From Tolypeutes matacus (lineage: Eukaryota > Chordata > Mammalia > Cingulata > Chlamyphoridae), in NCBI GenBank assembly GCA_026826555.1, contig JAKSZT010053764.1, positions 13,242,536-13,306,535 on the forward strand: DNA of 64,000 nucleotides, in the 5' to 3' direction. Shown piece by piece: positions 39,258 to 51,170 of this stretch. A model generated the notes under the pieces. That model saw only the letters and a list, made by a program, of their open reading frames with translations, had not been told where the DNA came from and ran no database searches. The stretch's first letter is position 1. Every line of letters starts with the position of its first letter. A program made the translations under genes and the position numbers.

Positions 39258-41823
39258 TACAAACTCACTGATTGAATTAAATATAAATGTTATGTTATAC
39301 CTTTTTTTATAGATAGAGCTCTAAATGCTGAAAAAATGTAAGCAGTTCAATATCTTTGTTGTTTCTGTGAATTTCATGATTTGTGGTTTTATGAAATTGA
39401 GAGTAAAAACATAATAATCCAAAAGAGATTATTTTGTTTTCTGGTCATACAATTTACCTCAGTTTTGTATATACAGAAATTGTTTCATTGCTATCTTGTG
39501 CTTAAGTGGACTTTACAATTCAACCCTCTTAGGACTCCTGGTTTTTACTTTACAATTGAAGTCCAATATTTTTCTCTTTTTCCTCTAATGGAGCAGAACC
39601 CTACACCCATCTATGTTTTGCTCTCTTTGCCTTCAGGTTTTTATATTTCCAGACTCGGATTAATGATTCCAACTCTCTCATAGATTGATAACCCAAAAGT
39701 TTTAACTCCTTAAAAGGCAGCATTTCTCTAATTATGTGCATTTGGTTTCCTTTATAATGGCTCTTCAACTTAAATATCCTTTCCCTTTATAGTATTTTGA
39801 AGAGTGAGCTGGACTGTATATTCGATTGATTTTAGGGAAGAATTGCTGAGGTTAAAATTCATTTTTTGATAGTAGGATTGTGTTTCTAGCAAATTTCCTA
39901 ATGGTCAAATAACTACTCTTCTATGTTGACTGATAATATATCCTATTCTTGTATTATTTTTTTTCAATATTTGGACATTTCTCAGATACTGTTTTTTGTT
40001 TTTGTTTTTGTTTTCTGTTAAAACACTGTAGAAAACTTGGAGAATACAGAAAAGTCTAAAGAAGGAAATTAAAAATTAAAATAATCATTATCCTCCTGCA
40101 CTGGTATAAATCCTGTAAACATTTTGGTGGATATTCTTTTGGGCTTTTTAAAAAAATGCATTTGTATTTATTTTAACCCTTTTCTAACTATTAAAGAGAT
40201 AAAAAGGCCTTTTGCTTCCTTAGTCACAAAATGAGAGATGTTATAAGAAGTCATAAAAAGTTTTTAATGCATTTGCAATTTTGTTCATGATGTGAGTCCT
40301 TTGAGTCTTTAAAAAGTTATTTAAACTTACTTTAAATAATAAGAAACATCTGGGTTAATGGATTTTACTTCACAGGAGCTTAATGAAGAATGAAAGCAAT
40401 TATCTGTGTGTTGGTACCAACCCACACATTCTGTAGCTATGCCAGGCCACATAAGTTTTAGGGAATATGAGCAGAGTTTATGGTGGCCAGGGCCATTCTG
40501 GATAAAGAAGCAGAGCTCCTAGGAACATCAGAGAGCATGAAATTGATATTGATTTAATGCCCAACAAAAGGTGTTCAGAAATCTGAAATGTAGTTCTACA
40601 CATAAACTTGAATGCATTCTGGTTTGTTTGTTTGTTTTTAAATTTCATCTTTCCTTATTTTCTTTTGTTTGTCCTCCAGTAACTTTTTTTTATTTCATTT
40701 TTTCTTGTATTGTTTGTCTGAATGTGATGTATGCTAAGTTCTTTCTGGAACAAGGCAGGCATAATAATAAATATGTATATAAACTTAACAAAACTTACAA
40801 TAGAGTACAGTCAAGATATAATAAGTTTCCTTGAACTGAAAGTTTATTGGTGAAAGGAGAAAAATAATTTAATTTACAAAAAGAGGAATAAGCAAGAATG
40901 TAGATATTTTAATGTTATCCTTATCTAATATTTACTCTTCTTTATTCCTAATTTTTGAGACAAGGTTCACTGTAAGCCATTTTGTAGAGTGTTAACTCAA
41001 AGACAGATAGTCCAGTGTTGAATCTAGGAAAATAAAAAGAGTCCCAATTAACCCTTCATTTTGGGAATAAATGGGAAAAAAAAATTTTTTAAAGAATTAA
41101 TAATGACAGTCATTTGTAATGTATGATTGTAATTAAAAAAATACATTTGCTTGTCCCTGTTACAATTGATTTCTTGGAACAAATCTACCATATATTTCAG
41201 TGTAATTAATAGAAGCCATAAATCTTTGCAAGCTGTTTCTTTTAACAGCACAGTAATATAGGAACATGAGGTTTTAGGATGACATCCTGTTAAATATTTA
41301 GCTAAAAATTACTTGTCCTATTTAATAAATGTGCCAAATGGAGTCCACATACAGCACATTAAAAACTAAAGCTATCAAAAGTTTACTTAGTTTCCTAACA
41401 CTTTATAGAGCCAAGCTATACATTTCCTTAATAATTTTTATTATTTTATTTGCATTGCTTTGCTTGACTGGGAATTAAGATATTATAAAATTACTTGGCT
41501 TATTTAATCTAGATTTTATTAAATTTAGTTTATGTGTATAAATTCCCTGATACTTTTTATATATATTCTAAGGATTTCTATTAATTGATTATAATGTGTT
41601 GATTAAGCCCCAATGGACCAATGGATGTATCTGAAACAACCCCATTCTTAAAATAATTGAATTTTGATATTCCTTACTTTCCACACTGTTTCTGATACTT
41701 TGGAAGCCTCTGTCATATATTTTCTTTTTTAATTTTATTGATGTTTCTTCTACAGTAATAACTGGATGCATGGACTCTATTGTAATATATATTTGATTGA
41801 ATAACATAATATATAATGAATCT

Positions 41824-41846
41824 CTTTTTTTTTTTTTTTTTTTTTA
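41824..41846. repeat. Poly-T tract
   Basis: This is a homopolymer of about 21-22 T with no clear element body next to it. Confidence 0.9.
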
Positions 41847-43348
41847 ACCTCTCCCAGTAAACCCAAACAGTGATTTAAAGATAATTTTTGTGGTTGCCTA
41901 TTTATTCATTTATTTTTGAGACAGTGCCATGGATATATAACCAGTCCATATATTTTATGAAATGGGATAGTATATTCATGTTCATTAAGATAATTCTTAA
42001 TAAAAAGATAATGTATGTTATAGTTCTATTATATTTTATAATGATTATTAACTTTCACATTATCTAAAATTGCCATAAGAAATTCTGTAGTTTCACTGAA
42101 CAAGATTAATCAATCCTATGGAATATTTAAATGTTTTTAAATTCTATGGTGCTCCTATCATTTAAGTAGTGTTAGGCACATAGAACTGGAATTTTTTAAA
42201 AACCACATCATGGATTAATTTTACTCTTTACTTATAAATTAAGCTATCTTCTCTTTGAAGGTAAGGATTCCTTCTGAGTCATCTTTCTGTCCTCTAGTAC
42301 TTTAAATATAATAGACAATAAAAAAGAATGTTTGTTAAGTTAAATTAAATGAACTTTGAAATACACTTCATATCTTAATAAACAAAACCAACTTTTCTAA
42401 GTACTAAGAGTATATATATCTCGATGGTCACTTTAATTAGTGCCTGTGATTTTGTCAAATGTTGGCTTATTATATCTCATATATATGAAAGATATATACA
42501 CACTCCTTGTTTATATCTTGATATAAATTATAGTACAAGTGTTTCAAAACCACATCAGTACTTTTCTTTTGCTCTCTCTTAAGCAAATGCTTTTGTGGCA
42601 CTCCCTCCCCTTTCCTAACTTTCCCCTTCCTAAGGTGTCACTCTGAGCATAGATTTATAATTTCTGAATCAGCTCTGATTGACTGTTTCCACCTTTTGCA
42701 TCTGCATGAGCCTTTTGTTCTTCTATTGCTTTTTTTTTTTTTAAGAAGAAGCACATTATATTATTACTTCTGCCCTAGCTATGCCTAATGTCCTCAATCT
42801 TTTCACACATTAACACTTTTAAAATTTATTTTCCATAATTTTCAATACAAGAAAAACATGTTTAAACTCTTAAGTGGATTTTTCAATATACCAAGGAGTT
42901 GTTTGCCAGAATTTATATTGTGTATTTGAGTTCTGGATATTTGTTCCAGCAATTTTAATAGTGAGGGAAGAGTTAGAGAATGGTGAGCTACAATATGTTT
43001 AATTAAGTAAACCTTGCCATTTGAAGAGTGGTTGGAATTTCTTTCTAAGTTCATTATTTTTAAAACGTGGTTGCAATTATCAGGACTTTTTTGTCCTAAA
43101 AAACAAAAGACTTTGTAGCAGAGGATAAAATTTTTAAAGTAATTTATAGGGTTGTGGAGTCAGGATTGTAAAACAGAGATTACACTTACTCTGCATGATT
43201 CCACATGCCAAATCAACCTAAAAAAAAATCACTAGAACCAGTGGAAATCACTGGAATGACACTGTATATGACTATAGTGCATTTCCTCATTTTGAAAATG
43301 GTAACTTGTGATCTAGAGAGGTCCCTATCCTTGGTATGCCTGGGATGC

Positions 43349-43368
43349 ATATATATATATATATATAC
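43349..43368. repeat. (AT)n microsatellite, short
   Basis: This is about ten AT units. Confidence 0.95.
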
Positions 43369-43989
43369 TAGGAGAAGGATTTCTGTAGATCCCAGGGCCA
43401 GCTCCTTGAGAACTGGTGGTTCAATGGAATTGTCAGAAGTGAAAGATGAAAGTTCGCTCTAGTCATGTTGTGTGTCATCTGATCAGGTATGGCGTCTCTC
43501 CTAAGGCCGTTTGCCAAAGCTGCTCTGGCTATCATGCAAATTCACAGTACGTGTTTGATGTCTTTGGCAATTGTATTCTCTAAAGTGCTGCATGGCTTTT
43601 TCACTGAAAATCTCTCACTTCTCTTCTTAAGGATATGACCCAAACAACATTTAAGTTAGTGTTTCACACCAGGATGAATCAGTGTGTAACAAGGCATTTA
43701 TACCATTGAAATGACACTAACCTGTACAACTTTGTTAGATGTTCCCCATAATTTCTCTAAGGAATTAGGAGTTTTCAAGGGGAAGATATTGTCATTCTGA
43801 GAGGATACAGTAGTTTTATCTACCCGCTTGAAGTTTAGGAACTTGATTCTTAACGCTAAAATAGCAAGAACAAAAGGGGCTTACTAACAATTAGAGTGTG
43901 AACTTCTACCAGCTCTACATACTTGGTGTTCAACACTGGGTCTCTAGGCATTAAAACCTATTGATCCTTTTGTTCCTTGTACAGTTTTC

Positions 43990-44370
43990 CAGCTCTACTT
44001 AGAAAGATTATTTCCTGGTATTCTGAAGTTCTCATCAGTCAGATTAAGCAGGTCCTTCCTAGTTTCATCTTGGCTTTCCTTTCCAGCCTTGTACTCTGCT
44101 ATTACCCCATTTCCTCCTTTTGCACCAGCTATGTAAAACCATCTTCAGCTTCCCAAAAGTACTACAATTATTTATGCCTCTAAGAAATTGCTTTTTTATT
44201 TGTCCATTATATCCTTTATTATCTCTGTCAAACTCTTACCCATCCTTCAAAACCCAACTCATATCATTACCTTTTTTTGGCTTCCTTAGGTAGAGTTCAT
44301 TCCTTCACTTTGAGTAATATAGATTCCATGTCATAGCTCCACTTTGCATGTTATATCTTAATTATTTTTA
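43990..44370 (+). mobile_element. L2 LINE fragment
   Basis: The L2-like blocks cttacccatccttcaaaacc, caactcatatcattacc and tccttaggtagagttcattc occur in order. It is diverged. Confidence 0.6.
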
Positions 44371-44402
44371 TCTTTTACTCACTAAGATGTTCAAGCACAG
44401 TC

Positions 44403-44600
44403 TGATGGTTAATTTCATGTTGCAACTTGACTAGGTTAAGGTGTCCACTTTGGTCAAGCAAGCACTGGCTACATTGTTACTGGGAGGATGTTCCATGGAT
44501 TTTAAATCATCAGTCAGTCAATTTTATATGGCTGCTTACCTTCATCAATGAGAGAACTGTAATAAAGTTAAGCTTGCACAGAAATGTACCATCATCAATG
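44403..44600 (+). mobile_element. 5' LTR remnant of ERV-L-type provirus
   Basis: It begins TGATGGTTAATTTCATG and matches the start of the LTR at 46912 block by block: CAACTT-CTAGG, GGTGTCCA, TTGGTCAA, AGCACTGG, AAATCAT-AGTC, then ACCTTCATCAA. The distal part is missing. Its right limit is approximate. Together with the downstream copy it brackets retroviral pol remnants. Confidence 0.72.
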
Positions 44601-44689
44601 AAAGTGGTATATATGAGATTAAGTTTGAGTAGGTCCTAATGTCACAAGTTACATGAGGAAATAGCCTAAATGCTTGTGACCCCCACTCC

Positions 44690-46345
44690 TGCCATATCCC
44701 TTTCCCAGCCCACAGCTATGGCCTCTTGAGGAATTCCCTATGATCAGCTGACTAAGGAAGAGACATCTTGGGCTTGGTTTACAGATAGTTCTGCATGATA
44801 TACAACTACCACCCCAAAGTGGATAGATGTAGCAATATAGCCCCTTTCTGGGACATCCCTGAAGGACAGTGTTCTCTCAGTGGACTGAAGTTCCACTAGT
44901 GCACTGTTTGTTCATTTTTCTTAGAGGAGATATGACTAGAAGTGTGTTTGTATACTGATTCCTGGGCTTTGGCCACTGTTTTTGCTGGATCATCAGGGAC
45001 TCGAAAGGAACATAATTGGAAAATTAGTGACAAAGAGGTCTAGGGGAGAAATATATAGATACACCTTTTTGAATGGGTGAAAAACACGAAGATATTTGTG
45101 TCCCATGTAAATGCTCACCAGAAGGTAACTTCAGGAAAGGAAGATTTTAAAAATCAAGTGAATAGGATGACCTCTTCTGTCAATGCCAACCTGCCACTCC
45201 TGTCATTTCCCCATGAGCTCATGAACAAAGTGGCCATAGTGGTGGGGATGAAAGTTATGCATGAGCTCAGCAACATGGACTTCAACAGTCACTGTTGAGT
45301 GCCCAGTCTACCAGTAGCTGAGACCAACGCTCGGTCTCCCAATATAGCACCATTCACCGAGGTGATCTGCCTGCTACTTATTGGCAGGTTGATTATGTTG
45401 GACCACTCCAGTCATGGAAGGGACAATGTTCTGTTCTTATTAGAATACACAGATACTTCAGATATGGATTTGCCTTCCCTGAACACAGTGCTTCTGCCAA
45501 TACTACCGTCTGTGGACTGCCTTATCTACTGTTGTATTGTTCCACACAGCATTACCTCTGATAAAGGAACACACTTCATAGCAAATGAATTGCAGGAATG
45601 GACCCATACTCATGGAATTTACTGGTCTTATCATATTACTCATCATCCTTGAAGCAGCTAGATTGATAGAATGGTGGAATGGCCTTTTGAAGACTGAATT
45701 TTGGCACTAATTGGGTTTCAGTACCTTGCAAGAGTGGGGCAGTGATCTCCAAGAGGCTGTATTTTATCTAAATCAATGTGTACTGAATGGTGAAGTTTCT
45801 TCTATAGCCAGCATTCATGGGCCTAGGAATCAAGGGGTTGAAATTGAGAGTGGCACCTCTATTACCTCTAGTGAGCCACAGGAAAAAATCTTTCATCTTC
45901 TCTCCTCGACCTTAGCTCTGCTGGTGTACAGGTCTTAGTTCCAAAGGGAGGAGTGCTTCTTCCAGTAGTCACAGCAATGATTCTATTGAACTGGAAGTTA
46001 AGAGTGCCACCTGGCCACTTTGAGTTCCTCATGCCTCCAAATTAACAGGCAAAGAAGGGAATCACTAAACTGGCTGTAGTAATTGATCCTGATTATCAAG
46101 GGAATATAGGTCTGCAAATACATAATGGAGGTAGAGAAGAGTTTTCCTGGAATACAGATCTCTTAAGGCTTCTGTTCATCCTATTATGCCCTGTGATTAA
46201 GATCAATGGAAAACTGCAATAACCCAATCCAGAAGGACTACTAATGGCCCAGACCCTTCAGGAATGAAAGTATGGGTCACCTCTCCAGGTAAAAAACCAT
46301 GACCAGCTGAGGTGCTTGCTGAGGGTAAAGGGAATATGGAATGGG
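44690..46345 (+). pseudogene. Endogenous retrovirus (ERV-L type) pol relic: RNase H, integrase, dUTPase
   Basis: These are decayed remnants of the 3' half of a retroviral pol gene, broken by stops and frame changes and not functional. In order there is an RNase H part (a FTDSS-like block near 44780 is broken, and the C-terminal SHVNAHQK motif is open at about 45100-45140). Next comes part of the integrase core, with SDKGTHF at about 45550 and the following HGIYWSYH block, then the integrase C-terminal region to about 45940. Last is a dUTPase-like segment at about 46000-46260, recognisable by its DPDYQGNIG block. A dUTPase placed after integrase is the known arrangement of class III ERV-L elements. 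No gag or env sequence was seen; ERV-L elements lack env. The longest open pieces are 73-117 codons. Confidence 0.82.
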
Positions 46346-46627
46346 TAGCAGAAGAAAGTAGTTTTAAATATGAGCTGTGTCCACAGACCAGTTGCAGAAA
46401 TGAGGACTGTAATGGTTATAAGTATTTCTTATTTTATTATGAATATATTTGTTCATATTCATAAAGCAAATAACTTTGTTTTCTTCCCTATATTATCTTC
46501 TTATCATGTAACCTAAGTTGTATTAACTCTATGTCATGGTGTTTAAGTTACAGGATATCCATTTTAAGGGTGAATATTAACCAAATACTTGCATTTTTTC
46601 CTGGGGTAAGGGTAAATGCATGCCCAT

Positions 46628-46817
46628 TTTTTTTAATATGTTTTTTTTTTTATTTTTTGAAAGATAGATTATATAAATGTTGCACAAAAAATATAGGTAT
46701 TTCCATATGTCCCACTCCCCACACCTCCCACACCCTCCCACGCAAACATCCTTCATTAGTGTGGTACTTTCATTGCAATTGCTAAACGCATCCTGGGGCT
46801 TTGCCACTGAGTATGGT
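46628..46817 (-). mobile_element. 5'-truncated L1-like insertion in the ERV relic, with TSD
   Basis: This is an antisense copy, about 190 bp long, of the same 3' end as at 2810-4258. The poly-A tail appears as T-rich 46628-46660. It is flanked by TGCATGCCCA (46618-46627) and TGCATGTCCA (46818-46827), a 10 bp target-site duplication with one mismatch. It lies between the dUTPase remnant and the 3' LTR. Confidence 0.85.
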
Positions 46818-47316
46818 GCATGTCCACTTTTATTCAGGGCAGTTGAATTATGTTTGGTGAAGTGTGACTGTTCTTTTTTATTTAGAGATTTATGTATGGT
46901 TTAAGGAGATATGTATGAGTTCAGTTCATGTTTCAACTTTGCTAGGCTTTGGTGTCCAGTTGTTTGGTCAAAGAAGCACTGGTCTGATTGTTACTGTGTG
47001 GGTATTTTGTGGATTTAAATCATTAGTCTGTTGATTGCATCTATGGCTGATTATACCTTCATCAACTAAGATTGCCTTCAGCAATGAGAGAAGCCTCTAC
47101 CAACTTGAAGGCCTTAAAGGGAGAACTGATAATTTAAGTAGTCAGAAAGAAGAATTTTTCTCTCTACTTAAGCCAGGAAACTTTTCCTGGGGAATTCATC
47201 GGAGCCTTTATTGGAATTCCCAATTTGTGGCCTGCCCTGCAGAACTTGGATGCTATCCCCATGATTGTATGAGCCAATTCCTAAATAAATCTCTTAATAT
47301 TTACAAACATACGTGC

Positions 47317-47378
47317 ATAGATAGATAGATAGATAGATAGATAGGTAGATAGATATAAATATAGAAAGATATAGGTAT
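47317..47378. repeat. (GATA)n microsatellite
   Basis: About nine GATA units pass into degenerate GATATA/TATAGG sequence. It is interrupted on the right by the LTR at 47379, beyond which TATAGG repeats continue. Confidence 0.93.
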
Positions 47379-48066
47379 TGTATTAGTCAGCTAAAGGGGT
47401 GCTGATACAAAGTACCAGATGTCTATTGGCTTTTATAAAGAGTATTTATTTGGGGTGGAAGCTTAAGACAGTTACATGGCCCAAAAGAGTCCAACTCAAA
47501 GTTACTTCCTCACAAAGAAATGTTGCCACGTTTTGAAGCAAGATGGCAGGCAATTTCCATGAGGGTTCAGCCTCCTTCTTTCCTCTTAAGGCTTCGTGGA
47601 CCCAGCTTCTTCCAATCTCAGCCGTAGGCAGGCATGAGATTCGTCTTTCTCCCTGGTGCTTGTTTCTTTCTGGACTCAGCTGCCCTGTTCTCTCCACAAG
47701 GTCATCTGTAGACTCTCAGGCTCATCTGTCTTCCTGGGGCTGGGGCCGTGTCTTTGGAGCACTCTCTCTTCCTGCGTACCTACTTCTGTGTTCTCCTTCT
47801 CTGTGCATTTACTTCCCCAGGTTCCAGCATCAAAACTAAAACTCTTTCCTCTGCCGTGTTGTTTTCTCTGTGAGTCCCTGCCCACCAAGGGGGCAGGGAC
47901 TCAACATTCTACCGACGAAACTGAATCAAAACCCTAATCATAATTTAATCAAGTAAAAGTGAAACCTCTGAATTTAATACAATCTAATATGCCCAGAGGA
48001 ACAGACCAGTTTACAAACACAATCCAATATCTATTTTTGGAATTCATAAACAATACCAAACTGCCA
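47379..48066 (-). mobile_element. Antisense solo LTR, copy 1 (688 bp)
   Basis: On the minus strand this begins TGGCAGTTTG and ends AATACA, so it has TG...CA ends. It aligns along its length with copy 2 at 48632-49243: the shared blocks include tattagtcag/tattaatcag, agtatttatt, gaagcaagatgg, gggcagggactcaa and gaggaacagaccagtttaca. On the minus strand it carries an AATAAA-type signal near its end. It lies within the simple-repeat part of an older LTR. I found no matching 5 bp duplication at its flanks. Confidence 0.82.
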
Positions 48067-48072
48067 CAGCTG

Positions 48073-48244
48073 TAGATATAGATATAGGTAGGTATAGGTA
48101 TAGGTATAGGTATAGGTATAGGTATAGGTATAGGTNNNNNNNNNNTAGGTATAGGTATAGGTATAGGTATAGGTATAGGTATAGGTATAGGTATAGGTAT
48201 AGGTATAGGTATAGGTATAGGTATAGATATAGATAGATATAGAT
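48073..48244. repeat. (TATAGG)n hexanucleotide repeat with assembly gap
   Basis: There are about 25 near-perfect TATAGG units, flanked by GATATA variants, with ten N at 48136-48145. The true length is unknown. Confidence 0.97.
48136..48145. other. Assembly gap (10 N)
   Basis: Ten undetermined bases lie inside the hexanucleotide repeat. The round number suggests a placeholder rather than a measured length. Confidence 0.99.
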
Positions 48245-48631
48245 ATCCTATTGATTCTGTTTTTCTGGGGAACCCTGATAAATACATACAGCAACCTCTC
48301 TATCCTTACCACTGATCTCAGAGTCTGCCACTCAGTAACTGTCAATTCAGCCATTGTTGAGTGAATAAAAGGAAGACTTCTGGAAATCTGTTCATTATGT
48401 GGCTGATATAAATTAAAGAAGTATGAAATTAGAACAGTCAGTCAATGTCTGTAGTGTGAGTGCCCTTGTGTTGATGCTAATCAAGATAAAGGATATGCAA
48501 TTCTTGGTGTATCTACCTGCAAATAAAGAGCTGCATACATTCTCAGAAATTCTCAAGACTTACTTCTCTAGGAACCAAGTCATACTTCCTTATAAGCAAT
48601 ATGCCCATTGTTTATTATCACTGAAACACAA

Positions 48632-48956
48632 TGTATTAATCAGACAAAGGGTACTGATGTTGGCTTTTTTAAAGGGTATTTATTGTGGGTAAAAGCCTAC
48701 CGTCTCAAGGTCATAGAAAGTTTAACTCAAGGTACCATAAGATATAATTTCTCACCAAAGTCAGCTGCCACATGTTGAAGCAAGATGGTGGACGATCTCT
48801 CCTGGTCTCTTAGGGCTTCCTATATCAGTGTCTCTGGCATAGGGCTAATTTCTTTCCGGGCCTTCTCAACTGCTCGGTTGCTCTGTTGTCTTCTACTACA
48901 AGCTATCAGGCTAATGGCTCATCTTGCCCCAGGGCCCCAGTCAAACATGACAGAGT

Positions 48957-48991
<35 letters not shown>

Positions 48992-49243
48992 TTCTCTCCC
49001 CTCGCCCCCCTTGTGTGTTTCCTTGAGTGACTGTCTCTTTATATCAGCACACCACATGGGCAGGGACTCAATCTGAGTCATGCCCTTCTGCTGTGGTCAA
49101 ATCAAAGCCGGAATCTTAACAGGTAATTTAATCAAGACATGTCAGCTGAATCCAATGCATTCAAAAGGTATCACAACCAGAGGAATAGATTAGTTTACAA
49201 ACATAATCTCTTTTCAGTATTCCTAAATAATCTCAAACTGCCA
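48632..49243 (-). mobile_element. Antisense solo LTR, copy 2 (612 bp) with 5 bp TSD
   Basis: Same family as 47379-48066. On the minus strand it starts TGGCAGTTTGAG and ends AATACA. It is flanked by a perfect 5 bp duplication, CACAA, at 48627-48631 and 49244-49248. On the minus strand it has a TATA-like GATATAAAGAGAC at about 49035-49047 and a CAATAAATACC polyadenylation signal near the end. A (TC)n tract (48956-48999) lies inside it. There is no internal proviral sequence next to it, so it is a solo LTR. Confidence 0.88.
48956..48999. repeat. (TC)n microsatellite
   Basis: This is a pyrimidine dinucleotide tract with a few interruptions inside the LTR at 48632-49243. Copy 1 of this LTR lacks it, so it expanded after insertion or in this source copy. 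Confidence 0.93.
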
Positions 49244-49643
49244 CACAAGAATGCTCCAGACTGGTTTTAGAGTTTAGTCAGCTAAAGAAAAAGGATATTG
49301 TATCTGAGCAAGTCAGATTTAGTGTTAGTTGATTGAATTTGAGGAGAGTTCTTTTGAGTTTGAGTAGTTGTTTGAGGAGTTGATCTTCAAAAAAAGCTTA
49401 GAAAGGTCATTGAATTCAGCTGGAAGAATTTAGTATCAATAAAAGTTTTCTCTGGTTAAAGGACTGTATGAGCAATACTTCTTATTTTCAATTATAACTA
49501 GTTTTTAAAAATATTGAATTTCCATGTTAAAGTCACTATGTTTTCATTTTTCATCCTGCATGTTTCATTTTAAGGTCATTTTGATGAATACATGAGATTA
49601 TGAGGCTGGACTTCAATTAACTCTGTAAAACCACAAACAAACC

Positions 49644-50031
49644 TGTCATAGTTTGCCAGGGATTCTATAGCAAATACTACAGACTGGTTAGTTTAAACAA
49701 TAGAAATTTATTGTGCCACAGTTTTGGAGACTAGAAGTCCACAATCAAGTTGTCAGTAGGCCAAGCTTCCTCTGAAGTCTGTAGTGTTCTGATGGGGGCT
49801 TGTCAGCAATCTATAATTTGTCTCTGCCTCTGTCACATGGTTATACTTCTGTCTCTTACTCCTGAATGTGTCAAAATTTCCTCTGCTTGTAAGGACTGCA
49901 TTCATGTTGTTTTAAGACCCACTCTGATCCAGTTTGTTCTCTCCTTAATATCTTCAAAGATCCTATTTACAAATGGGTTCATATCCATAGGATGAGAGCT
50001 TTTGGACTTGAGCATGATTCAGTCCATAACA
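49644..50031 (-). mobile_element. Antisense LTR, ERV-L/MaLR-like
   Basis: The plus strand shows aaatactacagactggttag, aacaatagaaatttattgtg, ttggagactagaagtccaca and ends gattcagtccataaca, the layout of a common mammalian MaLR-type LTR read in reverse. No target-site duplication was identified. Confidence 0.7.
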
Positions 50032-50663
50032 CTCACCATTTTTTTTTTCTCCTGTGTATAGAAAGCTGCACTACTTGAGCCCTATCCAAACTTGAAGGAG
50101 AGAAATTGAACTTATTCTGATTACTGGCCAACAGACTCCATATACTGCAAACTATACAGTTAGAATATTTACATAGCAAATATGGAGTTTAAATATAAAG
50201 CTTGAGTTAAAGTTCCATATCATGCCTAAACTGAAATTCTATGAGATATGTTAGAAGTAAGGTTATTTTTCTACTTTAGTTTGCTCTTGTGGCTCATGGA
50301 ATGTCAGCTTGTTCATTACTGTCAGACTTGGCACTTTAGCCAACTAGACTTATCCTTGTGAATTCTTAAAATAATCCCCAATTAAATCATCTGGAAGAAT
50401 TCCACTCGCTTCTACATTCTTCCTCCTCTTACTTCCATTTTCCATAAATTATTCTGTTTGATTTTGATTGCAATCAAGCAGTTATCTTTCGAAAATGAAA
50501 ACAGACTTGGCAATAAAGAACCACCTTGGATCAGTGTATAGAAGGCACAGAAGTCAAAATGAAGCTGAACTCTCCCAACTGCAGAGTTGCACGTGCATCT
50601 TCCTTTGAAGAAGTTTTGCCAGGCTTAGAAGAGTAGTGAAATGTGATTTTTATTATATAGGGT

Positions 50664-51170
50664 TGTGGTAGTCAGAATAATGCTGCCCTACCCATCTTCC
50701 GGAGATGTGCACATGCTAATCTTGGAAATCTGTGCATATCTTATCTTACATGGAAAGGGAAATTAAGGTTGAAGATAGAATTAATCTTGCTTAAAATAGG
50801 GAGAGTGTACTGAATTATCCAGGTGAGCCCAGTGTAATCACAAGAGTCCTTAAATGTGGAAGAGGAAGGCAGAAAAGTCAGTGTCAGAATAATGCAATCT
50901 GAAAAAGATTTAACCGGCCACTTCTGACTTTGAAGGTGGAAGGGTACCATGAGCCACAGAGTGCAGGCAACCTTTAGAAGCTGGAAATGGAAAACAGATT
51001 TCCCTCTAGAGCTTTAAGAAATAAATGCAGACCTGGTGACTCCTTGATTTTAGCCCAGTGAGACTGACTTTAGTTTCTGATATGCAGAACTGTAAAATAA
51101 TAAATGTGTGTTATTTTTAATCTACTGAATTTGTAATAATTTGTTACACCAGCAATAAGAAACAAATTAC
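50664..51170 (+). mobile_element. Solo LTR, MLT1-like (MaLR)
   Basis: It starts TGTGGTAGTCAG. The blocks ttacatggaaagggaaatta, cccagtgtaatcacaagagt, ccttaaatgtggaagaggaa and aatttgttacaccagcaata occur in the order of MLT1 LTRs. It is a mammal-wide, ancient family. No internal sequence flanks it. Confidence 0.88.

Larger units (their letters stand above)
46912..48287 (+). mobile_element. 3' LTR of ERV-L-type provirus, split by later insertions
   Basis: The left part, 46912-47316, starts TGTATGAGTTCAG and aligns with the 5' remnant at 44403. It contains AATAAAT near 47285. The right end, about 48246-48287, reads cctattgattctgtttttct followed by ggggaaccctgata, a typical end for this LTR class. 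In between are simple repeats and an antisense LTR of another family (47379-48066). Confidence 0.75.

Noticed and set aside
45299..45652. 117-codon open frame as a host gene
   Set aside because: Its SDKGTHF and WSYHITHHP blocks are retroviral integrase. It is a remnant of the ERV-L-type pol gene flanked by stops.
47949..48354. Open frames encoding IPIPIP or TYTYTY repeats
   Set aside because: They are translations of the TATAGG hexanucleotide array and even run through undetermined bases.
47379..49243. One provirus with two LTRs at 47379 and 48632
   Set aside because: The 565 bp between them is simple repeat and the end of an older LTR, with no retroviral internal sequence. Copy 2 has its own 5 bp duplication.
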